Source: Sphagnum compactum
Lineage: Eukaryota; Bryophyta; Sphagnopsida; Sphagnales
Direction of reading: 5' to 3'
Assembly: GCA_965153455.1 (NCBI GenBank)
Contig: OZ234499.1
Location: 13,202,271-13,266,270 of the forward strand
Length of the DNA: 64,000 bases
The notes below the pieces were generated by a model, which had not been told where the DNA came from, ran no database searches, and saw nothing but the letters and a program-made list of their open reading frames with translations. Below are positions 12,201 to 24,039 of the stretch, piece after piece. Both the position numbers and the translations under genes were made by a program. Numbering within the stretch: position 1 is the first letter of the stretch; each line of letters opens with the position of its first letter.

Positions 12201-13231
12201 CTTCTGCTTTGCTACTTTTAAACAATAAAATTGCACACGGTTTTGCTCTTGTGGGGAACCCATTCCAATTGCAGTTCAAAGACTAGAAGTAAGGCTAGTA
12301 GTGTGTTACCCAGGATTCACTTCACTTGTCAGGGCTGGTTGGCAAACGGAGAGTATTATTTTTTGCCATAAGGGTGGTTAGATCCCAAATGTACCCATGC
12401 AGCTTGCTGTAGTCATGAGCTAGGGAATGAACAACATCATGGTAGAAATGGAAGGTAATAAATCTGCCATGCTGCAACTTCAGGTTGACAGACCCCATGA
12501 TGCTCCAGTAGTACTCAAGGGCCATACAGGGGAGGTCACTGCAGTAGACTGGTAATCTCTGAAGCCTTTCATAATGTATATTTGGTTCCCATAAATCTTC
12601 TTCAGTATGCAAAATTGTTGTGAGCAGAGGAACTTGTTGCAGGTTGAGAGCAGCAGGTACATCATCAAGCGCTCGTGTCTTAAAGAAACTAATGCAACCA
12701 TGCACAATGTATGAACAGGTGTCCAACAAGCTTCTGCAAGATTGCAACCTGCTCTGATGATTGCACGGTATGTCGTAGCTACCTTCATTCAATCAGTCTT
12801 ATGTTGAAATCCATTAATGCTGCCTCTGAGAGTTCTCATGTTGGATCTGACAGATACGAGTTTGGACTATGAAAGAGATGCAATTTGTACACCAACAGGA
12901 ATCCCCAATTGTATGTCATCGCCATCGAATAGCTGCACACCCAATCTCCCTGGATCTCTCAACCTCGGTCAGAATTTATCCTGAAAATCAGCAGAGCACA
13001 GAAAATTTGAAAGCTGTTAAGAAAGTCTGGGATCAACCTATTTTGGCAATGAGGGAAAAGCCAACTGGACTGGAGGGGTTTCAAAGAAGCCCACTTATGG
13101 AAAGGAAGGTGAATACACTATGCCCTGTACACACAAGTGACAGCTCCAAGGCCATGACCTCAGTTGGTGAAAGACCAAGCAAGTCTAGTAAGAGGCTACG
13201 AACTCTCAGAGACTACTTTCCCATCAACTAG
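9265..13231 (+). CDS. CDT2: CDT2/DTL (denticleless) WD40 substrate receptor, 16 exons
   Basis: Substrate receptor of the CRL4 (CUL4-DDB1) ubiquitin ligase that marks replication factors such as CDT1 for degradation on PCNA-loaded chromatin. Exons: 9265-9346, 9567-9691, 9834-9945, 10062-10144, 10274-10312, 10506-10602, 10758-10854, 10975-11038, 11183-11259, 11372-11459, 11571-11650, 11884-11968, 12109-12177, 12484-12551, 12719-12767, 12854-13231. All junctions are GT-AG and the phases close to a 530-residue protein. WD repeats run from about residue 60 to 420. Two end in DDB1-binding WDxR boxes: FWDVR (193-197) and FWDTR (263-267). Characteristic blocks include [13 protein letters not shown] and [14 protein letters not shown]-like. 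The tail ends [11 protein letters not shown], a PCNA-interacting-type motif (520-527). The start is the first in-frame ATG; it is preceded by a GC-rich leader. Shorter than animal CDT2 (about 700 residues), mainly in the tail. Confidence 0.93.
10037..10056. repeat. Interstitial telomere-like repeat in CDT2 intron 3
   Basis: Three consecutive CCCTAAA units lie just upstream of the intron 3 acceptor (exon 4 starts at 10,062). This is the plant telomere repeat. It may be neutral, or it may be part of the splice-site pyrimidine region. Confidence 0.7.
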
Positions 13232-15226
13232 TTGCTTGGCTTATGCAAGTAACCCTCTCGGACTCTGCCTCTGAAGATGAAATCACTCAGGTCTGCGTGG
13301 TGTCTCAGATGAATCAGATAATTCCAGAAGTATGTCATGCCTGTATTATATGTTCTCTGCAAGGGAAAATAAGTCCAAGGAAGACAGACACTTCCCACTT
13401 TGTTGTTGGACTCTTCGTATAACATAATTCTGTCATGTTTTCCATTAGTGGCTGAGGGACATGTTGCATGCCATCTGATTTTGTAGATGCATTGACATCA
13501 AATGCTCTGAAAGAAGCTCATCAAACCAGCAGCAGTCTTTGGAAAGAAAGAAGTGGCAACTGTGGCGCAATCTTTTATGCCTATATTATCCACCTTTTCT
13601 AGTGGAGAGATGAAGGCAAGCTTGGTAAATTGACCACTAGAATTATGGCCTTAGCATAGGATACAAATGGGGAAGACTAGAAAGGGGTCAATCCTTCCGC
13701 TCTAAAATCAATTTTCTCTACCAAAAATCAAAGATTGCTTGCACATTATTTGGGACCTTCTCTCGTTCACAACGATGTAGGATTTACTTGTGAGGTTAGG
13801 CAGACTGCTTCATCTCTGATCCGCTGAAGAGCAAATGGGTCTGAATTATCAGAATGGTGATTTTAAATAAGAGTACTTATGAGTTTCTCTGCAGAATTAA
13901 ACAACCTTCATTGCTTTTCCTCTTTTCATTGGATAGACAAAGAGATTTCTAGTGTTGGAAAATAAAAAAGCCCTAAAGCTTTTGCACAGAGTTGAAAGTG
14001 GAGTTTTTTCTTTTGTGGAAAAATCTGTGGGAGTGTTTCAAAGTTTTCAAGTGTACTATGTATCAAATTTTAGATAATGTTTCTAAAATTTTAAGAAAAA
14101 CTAGTAAAATTTTCAAAGAAACATGGTACTTCATTTAAACCAATAAGAATATATAAGCTTTAGGTATGCCAATGCTTTACACAACAGATAAGCACAATCG
14201 TTGTGAACACACTGATCACAAGGACAATAAGAGAACTCTGAAATTGTGTTAGAATGTAATAAAGTTATCCGTAAAGTCAGGCGATTAGGGGGCGAGAACG
14301 GCCAGTTTTGGCATAATAGGGCATCAAATGTGTAACTGGGAATGAAATTTTACAAAACGAAATAACTGGGACCCAGACTAGTTTTTTCAACCAATTTTGG
14401 TGGTAAACTGAGTTTCATCCCCTCTTTCATTTTTCGTGAGCGCCTCTACTGCTCCTACATATGTTTTCACTCTTCCTACCTGTACCACTACTATAATTAC
14501 TCTGGAAACCTTGTGCATTACATGCTGAGTTTCAGCAGTTTACATATACTCAAATTTAATAAAATTTCCTTACTTTGCGGATATCACTGAAAGAGGGGAT
14601 AGGGGCCGAACGCAGAGGATGACTTCACAGATAATTTTAATATCTAAATTCTTTATACGTCGAAAAGTCCAAAATTAAAAAACTCACATGGGGAATCTTA
14701 AATTTTAAAATAAATGATTATCCGACACTTCTGTGCCGAACTTGCAAAGGTACTAACGATACCTATAAGTAGGTGCGAGAGCTAAGAACCCGCCCTTTCT
14801 TACTATCATGATGATCTATGTATGTATATGCTTAGTTTCATGATGATATTCGCCTTGTGCTTGAAGATGGATAAATCCCATGGGTGGGGGACATTTTCCA
14901 AAAGGTGGGGCCAGACTTGACTACTGCTTAGGTCCAATGCCAGTTATTTTGAGAATACCCCCAACCTTAGAAGGGCTTTTAGCCTACACATAGGATTCCA
15001 GGATTGTACTCCTCTACAACAATACTGGTATATCACTTGGGTTTTGTCAAAGTCCTAAAAAACACTATTCTCTAACTTTAGGTGGGTGTGGCATAAATTC
15101 AAGCATTACTTAACTCATAAAGTTGGGTTTCCAATTTGTTGCAAAAACTTCATTGAAGCTTAATGTATTGTGCAATGTGCTGGGTATGTGCCATTGTGCT
15201 GTGATGTGCCATTGAGGATTTGGGTG
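13232..15226. other. CDT2 3' region and intergenic DNA
   Basis: The first several hundred bases presumably hold the CDT2 3' untranslated region; several AATAAA-like strings occur downstream, so the end of the transcript cannot be chosen. The rest has no coding frame of note and no recognised element. Confidence 0.4.
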
Positions 15227-15606
15227 AGAGCATCCCCATCAGTGCTCAGTATGTGACTCTTCACATTAAAATCAGATGAAGAAAAGTGAACATATGCCGG
15301 TTTGGCTCAGGAAATGGTTTTTCTCCTGCAAATTTGGTCGACTTGCTGAGGCTGGAAACAAAAAGGTGCAAAAGTGTGCACCTGCTACAGAAGAGTGTAG
15401 CGTAATAGAATCGATCTGACTCCTGATCCCTATTTTCGATTGGCCAATCATAATGTTCCGTTCAGATGGTTTGCTATTAGTAGTTCCCACCTATTTGCAG
15501 TCCCTGTTTCAGTTTTATGGATTAAAAAAAAGTAAATAACTAAACTTGGATGCCAGAAATGCTTTTGCAGGGTCGCATGCATACTGAGCACCAGTGGGGA
15601 TGCTCT
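15227..15606. mobile_element. MITE-like element with 27-bp terminal inverted repeats
   Basis: The left end (15,227-15,253, starting AGAGCATCCCCATC) and the right end (15,580-15,606) are reverse complements over 27 bases with three mismatches. They enclose a 380-bp non-coding body. A diverged partial copy of the left half of the body lies at about 16,800-16,975. No transposase is encoded. I see no convincing target-site duplication, so the superfamily is open; the GAGCATC-type end is reminiscent of PIF/Harbinger MITEs. Confidence 0.65.
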
Positions 15607-15783
15607 AAGGGGACTAAAAGGAGGCAGAAAAATGCCATACGAAAACCATTATGTGTAAGGAAAAGGGTGGGTCTAGAAGGGCTTATGTTGTTTGCATGCA
15701 TGATTACAAAGGACGATAGCCCCATGTTAACAAGCCTGAGAACAATAACTAGGAAAGAAAATTCAGACTACAAAATCCAGTAA

Positions 15784-15808
15784 TTTCCCCCTTGGACAAG
15801 GGGGAAGG
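15784..15808. other. Short GC-rich hairpin
   Basis: TTTCCCCCTTG and CAAGGGGGAA flank a 2-base centre, an almost perfect inverted repeat. It is followed by a run of C and by short direct repeats of GTTCCCCAA/GTTCCCAAT (about 15,835-15,920). There is no sign that this is a gene terminator. Confidence 0.5.
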
Positions 15809-16271
15809 ATTTTTTTCCCCCCCTTGTCCTCAATGTGTTCCCACTATGTTCCCTTTAAGTTCCCAATGGATTTTCATAGGTTCCCCAAGTTCCCAATGTG
15901 TTCCCCAACATGTTCTCCATACCACCTCACCTTTATCCCAAATATGCTTTGGCAAATGTTGTCCTCCTTTCACCTATTATATATAGTTAGTGCACTAATC
16001 CTACAACTCTGTCTGTAGTTCAGACAGAGCTAAAAACCTGACAATTGAGCCCATGGGTTCTTAGATGAAGGGTTGGTGTATTTTTTAGGTAGCTAAATCA
16101 GCCATTACTAGACCATATAATAATGGTTGGTCCATTAAAAAAAAAGGAGGTTCTCCCAGGAAGTTATTTCCTTAGGTAATGGACCAAAACACCATCACCA
16201 CCACACCTATGCCATCAAAACTGGCAAAACTGGTCACCCTCAAGAGTTGGGTAGGACATTAATTTGATGTG

Positions 16272-16305
16272 TATGAATGAATGAATGAATGAATGGATGG
16301 ATGGT
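16272..16305. repeat. (GAAT)n/(GGAT)n microsatellite
   Basis: Tandem TGAATGAATGAATGAATGAATGG-type tetranucleotides pass into GGATGGATGG. Confidence 0.8.
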
Positions 16306-16454
16306 GGTGTAGTGCACATTGTGATGTGCCTTCGTGCTTTTGTGTCTTTGTTTTGGGTACTACTTCATTATGGTAATTCCCACAATAACTATGGTAGTCT
16401 ATCATGTCAATCCAGGGCGAATGTGTATTATGTAAGTTGTAGGTAACCCCCAAG

Positions 16455-16501
16455 GAGATGGCCTTTATCGGAATAAGGTGGCCTTTATCGGAATAAGGTG
16501 T
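16455..16501. repeat. Perfect tandem duplication of 23 bases
   Basis: The block GGCCTTTATCGGAATAAGGT occurs twice in direct succession with no mismatch, which points to a recent slippage event. Confidence 0.8.
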
Positions 16502-16799
16502 CATCGATGAGGACTGCCACAAACCCACAACATTTGTCTTCAAAAGGTTGCTATTCAAAAGTTGGATGATTTCTGTCCGATTTCCATCCAAATCAATCTG
16601 CAATCTTTCCCCCTTTTCTGATTTCTCATCCAATTGGAATCCATATCAAAATTGGCTTCCTCATGGGCATCTTTGCAAATTGCTTGTTAGAGTGAAAGAA
16701 TGGGGATTCCAGAGAAAAATCATACCTAGGTAGTTAGTTTCACAGGCTGGGTGTGGTTCTCGTGGTGAACCCCACAACCAATGACCTATCTAAATAAAC

Positions 16800-16975
16800 T
16801 CCGTTGGTGCTCAATATGTGACCCTGAAAATTAAAATTCAATGAAAACAAGTTGAAAACAACCAGTTGGGCTCAGCAAAATGGTTTTGGCCCAGCATTTT
16901 TGCATAGTTTGTTGAGGCCAGTAAAAGGCATAGCAAAGCTTAACACCTACCAGAGAAGAGTGTAATCCATGTATG
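16800..16975. repeat. Diverged partial copy of the 15.2-kb MITE
   Basis: This segment follows the left half of the 15,227-15,606 element: GTGCTCAATATGTGAC, then a GGGCTCAGCAAAATGG block, then CAGAGAAGAGTGTAAT. There are many substitutions. The outer terminal repeat is only partly kept at the left and the right end is not visible. Confidence 0.55.
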
Positions 16976-16979
16976 AAGG

Positions 16980-19900
16980 AAGGTTGGTTGGTTGTTTGTT
17001 TTGTATGTTTTGTTTGTCACATTGAGATCTCCCAAACCGAACCATGGTGTCTCTTGTTGCAATCTTGATACAGTTGGAAAGTCCTCAATGAGTAAAGGTG
17101 CAGTGAGTGAGTTGGTTTCATAATATTTGAACCTACATTTGAAAAAGTCATTGGATATTGAACAAAGTTTTCCTTAAAAATTCATTTAAGTCAAGATTTA
17201 AAATTATAGGGGAATTTGGCACACATTTAGTATTGTTGGAAAGTCCTTAGTGAGTAGGATTTAATGGAGGTGATTTGAAAAAAGATTAGACCTAAGGTGC
17301 AGGAGATATTGAACTTTGAATAGTTTTTGTCATCGGAGATTCAATTAAATCGCCCAAAAAAAGTTGGAAGGAAAAATTAGTTGGGTTCACGTTCGAGTCA
17401 ATAACACAAGTTACACTAGTCAATATGACCTAACTCTTGCTCTCTATAGTACCCATCCAACATTGGGATCCCCAAATCACTATATTATTCCCCACCCCCT
17501 CCGAACCCTTTTTTTTCTTCTTATCCTAAATTTTAACTTCTAAAGAAAGTTATGATATTCAGAAGGTAGCTTCATCATAGAATAATTGAAAAAATAGAGC
17601 CTGATTTTGTTTTGGAATTATTGACTAAGGTTGCTAAAATAAGGTGAAATTAAATTAAAATAATGTTGAAATAACCAAATATGATAGCACATGAGTGAAA
17701 ATTTAATAAAATAACAATACCAAAAGGTCCCAAAGCTCTTCCCACAAGCGTGGCATACATTACCAATGGTTCATCTTTGACTTATATATGAATCAAGGTC
17801 TCCATAACAAGTTTTGTATTTTTTCTATGTCCTCTTGCTTGGATTGTGCTTGTGAACACATGTGAGATGAGTTGTCAAGGTTTAAGTTTTAAGGTTTAGG
17901 GTTTTAAACTCTTTATTGATGAAGAAGGGTAAGTGGTAAGGAAAGGAGGGTGAGTGAAAAAGACAAAACATTGAAACTACCAACATGGGAGGTGTTTGGG
18001 AGGAGCAAAAGAACGATGGTAGTAAGCTTGGAAGGATCAAGGGAAAAAATAGCAACAAGGACAAGTTTACCAATGAGTGACTTAAAAGAACATTTGACTA
18101 GCAAGGATGGTGTTACAACAAGCAATTCAATCAAGATCTCAAAACATATGTCGGTTGTTATCAACTTCTTTTTGCCCTCTAACCTTGTTTTTCCAAGCTT
18201 ATATCTTCTTGGCTCTTGGTTCCTTGCTAAAATATGTGTCCTATTTTGTTTGCTTCTTTTTAGGCCTTTAGAAATTTGAACAACATGATACAATAGAAGT
18301 AACATTTTAATTTAGGTGAGAACTTCAAGCACCTTTGTTAAGGGTATAAATTTTGCCTAGATTAGTTAGTCCTATGGGCATCCTAATAACTAGATAGTTA
18401 TGAGTGATAGATTACTTATTGTCCTTTAGTTCATCTTGTAGATGAAACCATTAAAATTAGTTGGCCCGTTGAAATGGGCGATTGATATTTGTTTACAAAT
18501 CACTAAGATGGATTTGTGAATGGATTAATATAAGGGAGCCTATTTTGGTGGGAGAAGTGTGGACCTTGTGTAGTCTTCTCAAAAGGGGATTTGGATATGA
18601 ACCCCCCCAATCATTCTTGCATAAAACTTTGAAAGAATGTAAAAGAGGAATATTGTATGAAGGAAGAACAATGCAAGTTTGTGTGTAGAGATTGTAGCAC
18701 TTGTGTGTATCATGTGGTAGCATTTTTTTCTTTTTGCCTTACTTTCCTTTTAATATGATAGTACTTTAGTATAATTTGATATAGAATATTATAGTTTTAA
18801 TATTAGTTTATTATCTTTATTTGGTTTACACCTCAACTATCCTTTTGGAATATGAAAACTTGTTGGAAGATAGTTGTTACATGAAAGTAAGGTAGTCTAC
18901 ATGTAGTTCGATGGAATGTAATAGTGTCATTACATGTAAGTAACAAGGTTAAAGGTACTAGCTTGTTGGTTTGTTAGACCAACGACTTTGAGAAATATTT
19001 AGATATGGATTGGAAGGTAGTTACTTTCTTGGGTCCTGTATGGATCGCTAAGAATTTCAATTTGTTTTTTTGTTTTTCATTATATTTTTTGATTTTATGT
19101 TGGAAGGCAAGATTGTTTTGCCCATGGCAGTCATTGAATATTACATTTTTGTAATTTTGAAACTTTTACTTGATAGCCTTTCTCCAAGTGTTATTTTTCA
19201 AATTACCGGGTCCGTGATCTTATAACCTTTTTAATTCCTCAATTCATGTTTCAAACTTCAAATATAAAATTTTATTATTTGATATTTGAAACTAATGAAA
19301 CTTTTCAATTACTTTATGGGATGGATGCATCTTTTCTTAGTGAGTCCTTTTAGAATAAACATCGGAATTCTTGTTAATTATTGTAATTTTTACAATTCGA
19401 AACAAATTTCTTCCATAATTGCTTCAATATCCTTTTTATGGATTCGTGTCTTTCTCTTTTTCATTTGAATTTGCTTACTTTTCAAATGGTGCTTCTTTAA
19501 ATTATGGATTCTTCATATGCTTGTACATAACATTGGTATGAAATGTTTTGTTGAAGGTTTGTTCTAAACCACATATTGACCATCCCCTCCTTATCATGGC
19601 AAGTTGAGTCACATGTTGCCATGTTTGGTAAAGTCAATAACTAAAGATGATATTGAAACCATGAGTTGTTTATTTTCCATACCATTAATTAAAACATGTT
19701 TTGAACGTTTTTTGGCTTAAGTTTAAGCTCTCAAGCCATTTGAATGAAGTGAATGGCTTTAATCATAGTTGAGGTACTAAAAAGGACTATCACACTATAA
19801 AAGATTGCAATTCACAAAATTCAACTATAGTTTATGTTCTTCCTTTGTATTATATTGTGTTAATTGCCACTTTTGGAGCAAAATGAGAAAATTGAAAGGA

Positions 19901-20540
19901 AAAAAAAAACACTGCACCAAACCTTTCATGACACAACTTAGTTATCATAAATCAAGGTTTTTTGTTTTTCACATTTTTTTTTTTTTTCTTGGGTTCGTTT
20001 TTTGTTTTTCTATATTTTATATTTTTCTCTTTTTTTTGGGTTTTTTTTTTGAATGGAAAATGGAAACTATGATTGCCCCTCGAAACAAACACCAATCTCC
20101 TTCCAATAATCAAGGTTAACCTCCAAACAAAATAAATGCAATGTTAAAATTAAATTTAAATAGATTAATAAAAATAAAAAAGAATGTTTTAAACCAAAAA
20201 AACAAAAAAAATTAAAGATAACTTAATGGATTAATTCTATGTATTAAAAAAATAGAAAAAAAAACTTACAAGTTTGAGACAATTTCTTATCTTCTTTCTC
20301 TTTTATGCAAAATCAAAACTGTATCACATTAATTGTAATTTTTTTTGAGAAACTAAGGAAAAACTTTTGAAAATGATCAAATAAAAGGTGAGAAATTTTT
20401 TTAAAGAAAAACTCACGTTGCTTGTTGGCTTTTGTTTGTTTGTTGTAGCTCCAAAGACCATGTGCCAAAAAAAAAAGGGGGGGCAGGGAAAGGGCGGAGG
20501 AGTACCATCTGGGGAAACACAAGCGAGGAACAACAACAAC
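16980..20540. other. Intergenic AT-rich DNA
   Basis: The longest frame (17,950-18,279 +, 109 codons) has ordinary amino-acid composition in its first 55 residues but shows no motif that I recognise and no partner exons. A 130-codon minus-strand frame overlaps it. Long T-runs occur at 19,975-20,050. I see no supported gene. Confidence 0.4.
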
Positions 20541-20635
20541 TAGGCGGTTCTCATCTCCAATGAGAACCGCCAAGAAGGGTCTCATGGCGGTTCTCACTGG
20601 CGCCGGTTCTCACCCGGTGGGTGAGAAGCGGCCCA
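20541..20635. repeat. GGCGGTTCTCA hairpin cluster
   Basis: The arms GGCGGTTCTCAT (20,543-20,554) and ATGAGAACCGCC (20,560-20,571) form a perfect 12-bp stem with a 5-base loop. A further GGCGGTTCTCA follows at about 20,586, and a GGTTCTCACC/GGTGAGAA-type palindrome at about 20,604-20,630. The same core is found at about 58,996 and, diverged, at about 53,036 and 5,650. Confidence 0.6.
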
Positions 20636-21015
20636 CGATGGAATGTTACTCCATTTTTGGGGCAATATCTTTTTTTTTTATCTTGCACTTTGTAACTTTT
20701 ATTATGCCACAAAACTGAAGGCTTCTAAATCATTAGCCTTTGCCCAATGGGATAAGGTTCCTCCCCTCTTTCATTGAGTCCCATATATTATTACTTGCAT
20801 ATTAATTATTATATGCTTCATACTTATAATTTTAAAAACAATTGATGATATTCGCACTTTTGAAATGGTCAACTACCTAATCCTTTTGCATAATAAAAGC
20901 CATTCAAAAATTTAATAATAGCCCTAACTTATCCACTATACCCACACGTTTTTCTATAAATGCAAAAGATTAAATATCAGGGTGAGAATTGATTAGAAAA
21001 TCATCTATCCCCTCC

Positions 21016-21055
21016 CCAACCCCCCCCCCCCCCCCGCCCCTCCCCCAAAAAGATT
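21016..21055. repeat. Poly-C tract
   Basis: A run of C broken by single G/T bases. Comparable C or G homopolymers stand at about 21,411-21,433, 26,817-26,833, 34,373-34,393 and 46,538-46,551. They are mutable simple sequences, and their exact length may also suffer from sequencing error. Confidence 0.7.
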
Positions 21056-21699
21056 TGCCTAATTTCTAGGCTATAATTAAGAGCTTAAACGTTAGGGTGA
21101 AAATCATTGATTAGTATCATTGACTAAATTATTTAAACCAGATAGCCGTTATTCAGCATTATGGCATTTTGTAGAAAAAAATTAAAAAATCAGAGTGTGG
21201 GGGAATAAATTTTCCCAAGGCCATTTTTAGTCATTAAATACCCATTTTAGTCCAAAGTCAATTTTGTGATTATAATAAAGGTACAATAATTGCTGGGGAG
21301 AATGACATTTCGGTATCCGTTCAACGGTTCCGATCTAGCCCGGTAGTTATTGCAGCGGTGGAGATTTTTCCAGCCCCCAGTTCTTGGACCTTGATTATAT
21401 TTAATTGCAACCCCCCCCCCCTTTCCCCCCCCCACGTAAAAAATAAAAGGGCACTTCAAATGTAATTTATGGCGGTCTGTATACGTGTGGGTTTTTTTTT
21501 TGAAAAAAGAAAAGAGAAAAGGGTCCATTTTGGTACCTACTACCCACCTACAAAAAATGGTAGGTAGTTGGAACTTGGTACCTAGTACCTACCTTCTTTG
21601 TGGGTGTCTTCCTTTTCTTTTTTTTTTTGGCTTTTCCTTTTTTTTCAAAGCAACCATATTGCCATGCCCGCGTAGAAGTTAGAAATATCACTTCCTAAG

Positions 21700-23260
21700 A
21701 GTGTGGTTACCAGTGTTTTTTTTTTTTTTTTGAGGGAAATTATTGCCATATTTTATTTTATTTTATTTTAAATCAAAGGCCAGATATCAGTTAAAGGGAA
21801 AAGAGGGGAAAGGGTGGGAATCATTAAAATTTGCACCAAATTTTTAAAATTTTAAGAAACCTTAATATTTTAAAATTAAATAAATTTTATTTAAAATATT
21901 TTCTTAAAATTAAATATTAAGAAACCTTAATATTTTAAAATTGTGTCTCTCATTTAGTGTCCATTGAAGGTTATCAAAAATTTGCTCCTTTGTGTTTCAT
22001 CTTATCACCATTCCTCAAACTTGTGTTTCGTTTTGTCACCATTCCTCAAGCTTGTGTTTTGTCTTGTCACCACTTTTTGAGCCTATGTTTTGTCTCATTG
22101 CCACCTAGTCAACTTGTGTTTCATCACCTCATCGTTTCATGACCTTGTGTTTCCTCCCCTTGTTAGTAGCATTGCAATTATGTTTGTAGTCGCCGATGGC
22201 TTTTAAGATTATGAAGTTGAACTTCGTTAGTTTGATCAAGCAATGTTTCACAAAGAAGGAAGTTCATTGAATAGCTTCAAAATTCTCCCACTAACAAAAA
22301 AGGATACTTCTTTGCTAAGCTCAATGCATTTAATTTTTGTTTGCAATGGATAGTGAAACGTCAAAGCATGTTTGTGTTTCATTACAAACTAAAGGATAGT
22401 GGTGGTAGGTTGTAAGCATCGTGTGCATGGATTTGCTTGAATTTAAAGTGGCTGCGATGTGCTAAAGAGTATTGTTGCATTTTAATGTAGCAAAATTCAA
22501 AAATATCCATTATACTATTTGCTTGGATTTCCATCAATTTTCCATGAAAGGCATTATCTTTTGAGCATTACCTTTTGTTTTAAGTTTTTTGTCTTTTTTT
22601 TCAAAAATCTTCAAATGATAAGAGCTTTCATTAACTTTGGAATGCATTAAACCATTTTTAATTTTGTGTGATTCTAGAAAAGGATTTTTTTGGTATAATT
22701 ATTCTTATTTTGTGCATTTTGAAAAACAATAAAAACTCAATGATGTGCAAATGGAATAATATTTTATGTGTATATGCTAAGTTTAAGGTTTAGGTGCTTA
22801 TTTTCCACAAAAGGTGTTAGGTAAGCAATTGCCTTTTATCAAAAAATCTTGAATTAATCAAACGATTGAAACTTTCATTGCAAGTTTGTAATTAGGTTTG
22901 GGATTTGTTGAACTAATTTTAGTGTTATGCAATCCTATTATAGTGTAATTTCAAAGAAAAATAAAATTTTATCGTTTTTTTGTGTGAAAGCAATTAGAAC
23001 TTGATAATATGCCCATGAAATAATATTTTGTATATATGTTGTCATCTATTATTTGCAATAAGTCTTACATTCACAATTTGTCTCATAGTATAGGTCAAGA
23101 AAATAAAACACCCTTTACAATGACATTTATCTTACATTTCATTTTCTATTTTTTGTAACATCCATCACATTATTAAAATATTTTCATGATTTGTAATCTT
23201 TTGTGACATGGTATTTGTGTAATTGGTACTCATTGGTTTAAAACAACCATGCGAATTAAT
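21700..23260. other. Intergenic DNA
   Basis: AT-rich; short direct repeats of a CTTGTGTTTCATCTTGTCACCATT-type phrase lie at about 21,985-22,150 and give a small repetitive frame. Nothing else recognised. Confidence 0.4.
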
Positions 23261-23263
23261 GCA

Positions 23264-23800
23264 TGTTCATATTTGCTTCACATTTCATCTATTTGTCTAA
23301 TGCCCTTCATGATTAATGTTTTGTTATACACAAAACCTTGAATTAGTAGGACTAAAGGTAAATTCAAGTAAATGTGAGACCTTTCATGTCTAGATTATAC
23401 ATGTAGTAAAACACTTGTACTATAGGTCTTGTAATTAGGTGTAGGGTGCTTTTGGGATTTTAATGATTCTTAAATCATGTATGTTTTGATACAACAATTT
23501 TGCAATAATTCATTGGTCTTGCAACATGTAAATTAGTGGATGTTCATATTTGCTTCACATTTTGTATATTTGTCTAATTCCTTTTAGGATTAATCTTTTA
23601 TTCTACACAAAACCTCAAACTAGTACAACTAGAAGTAAAATCAAATAAACGCAAGACCTTTTATGTCTAGATTAAACATGTAATAGAACACTTGTACTAT
23701 AGGTCTTATAGTCAAAGGTAGGGTGCTTTTGGGATTCTAATGATTCCTTAAGTCATATGTGTTTTGATGCAACAATTTTGCAAGAACTAATTGACTTAAC
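23264..23800. repeat. Tandem duplication of a 277-bp unit
   Basis: Unit 1 starts with TGTTCATATTTGCTTCACAT at 23,264 and unit 2 with the same string at 23,541, so the period is 277 bases. Shared blocks include ACACTTGTACTATAGGTCTT and GTAGGGTGCTTTTGGGATT. Divergence is moderate (roughly one base in eight by eye). Confidence 0.75.
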
Positions 23801-24039
23801 TAAAATGATGGTATGACAAGTTTTTTTTCTTCTAGAGTTGTTCTTATGTGGTGGGAATTAATTTTGCAACTTCCTTCATTTTTTTATGTGACCTTTCGTC
23901 TGTAAACCATGTGTGTGTAGTTGATCTGTTATAGATTGAACAATCAAACATTTATGTGTTCACGTGAGGTTTTTGGTTTTTAGAATATGGTCTCCTATTG
24001 TGAATTTGTTTGCTTGAATCCATCTATTGTTTTTCACAA

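Noticed and set aside
12322-12792. 156-codon minus-strand frame inside CDT2
   Set aside because: It lies over introns and exons 14-15 of CDT2 and shows no protein similarity; chance frame.
17950-18279. 109-codon plus frame as a gene
   Set aside because: No motif, no neighbouring exon in phase, and a 130-codon frame on the other strand over the same bases. The C-terminal half is Leu/Phe-rich, as in AT-rich DNA.
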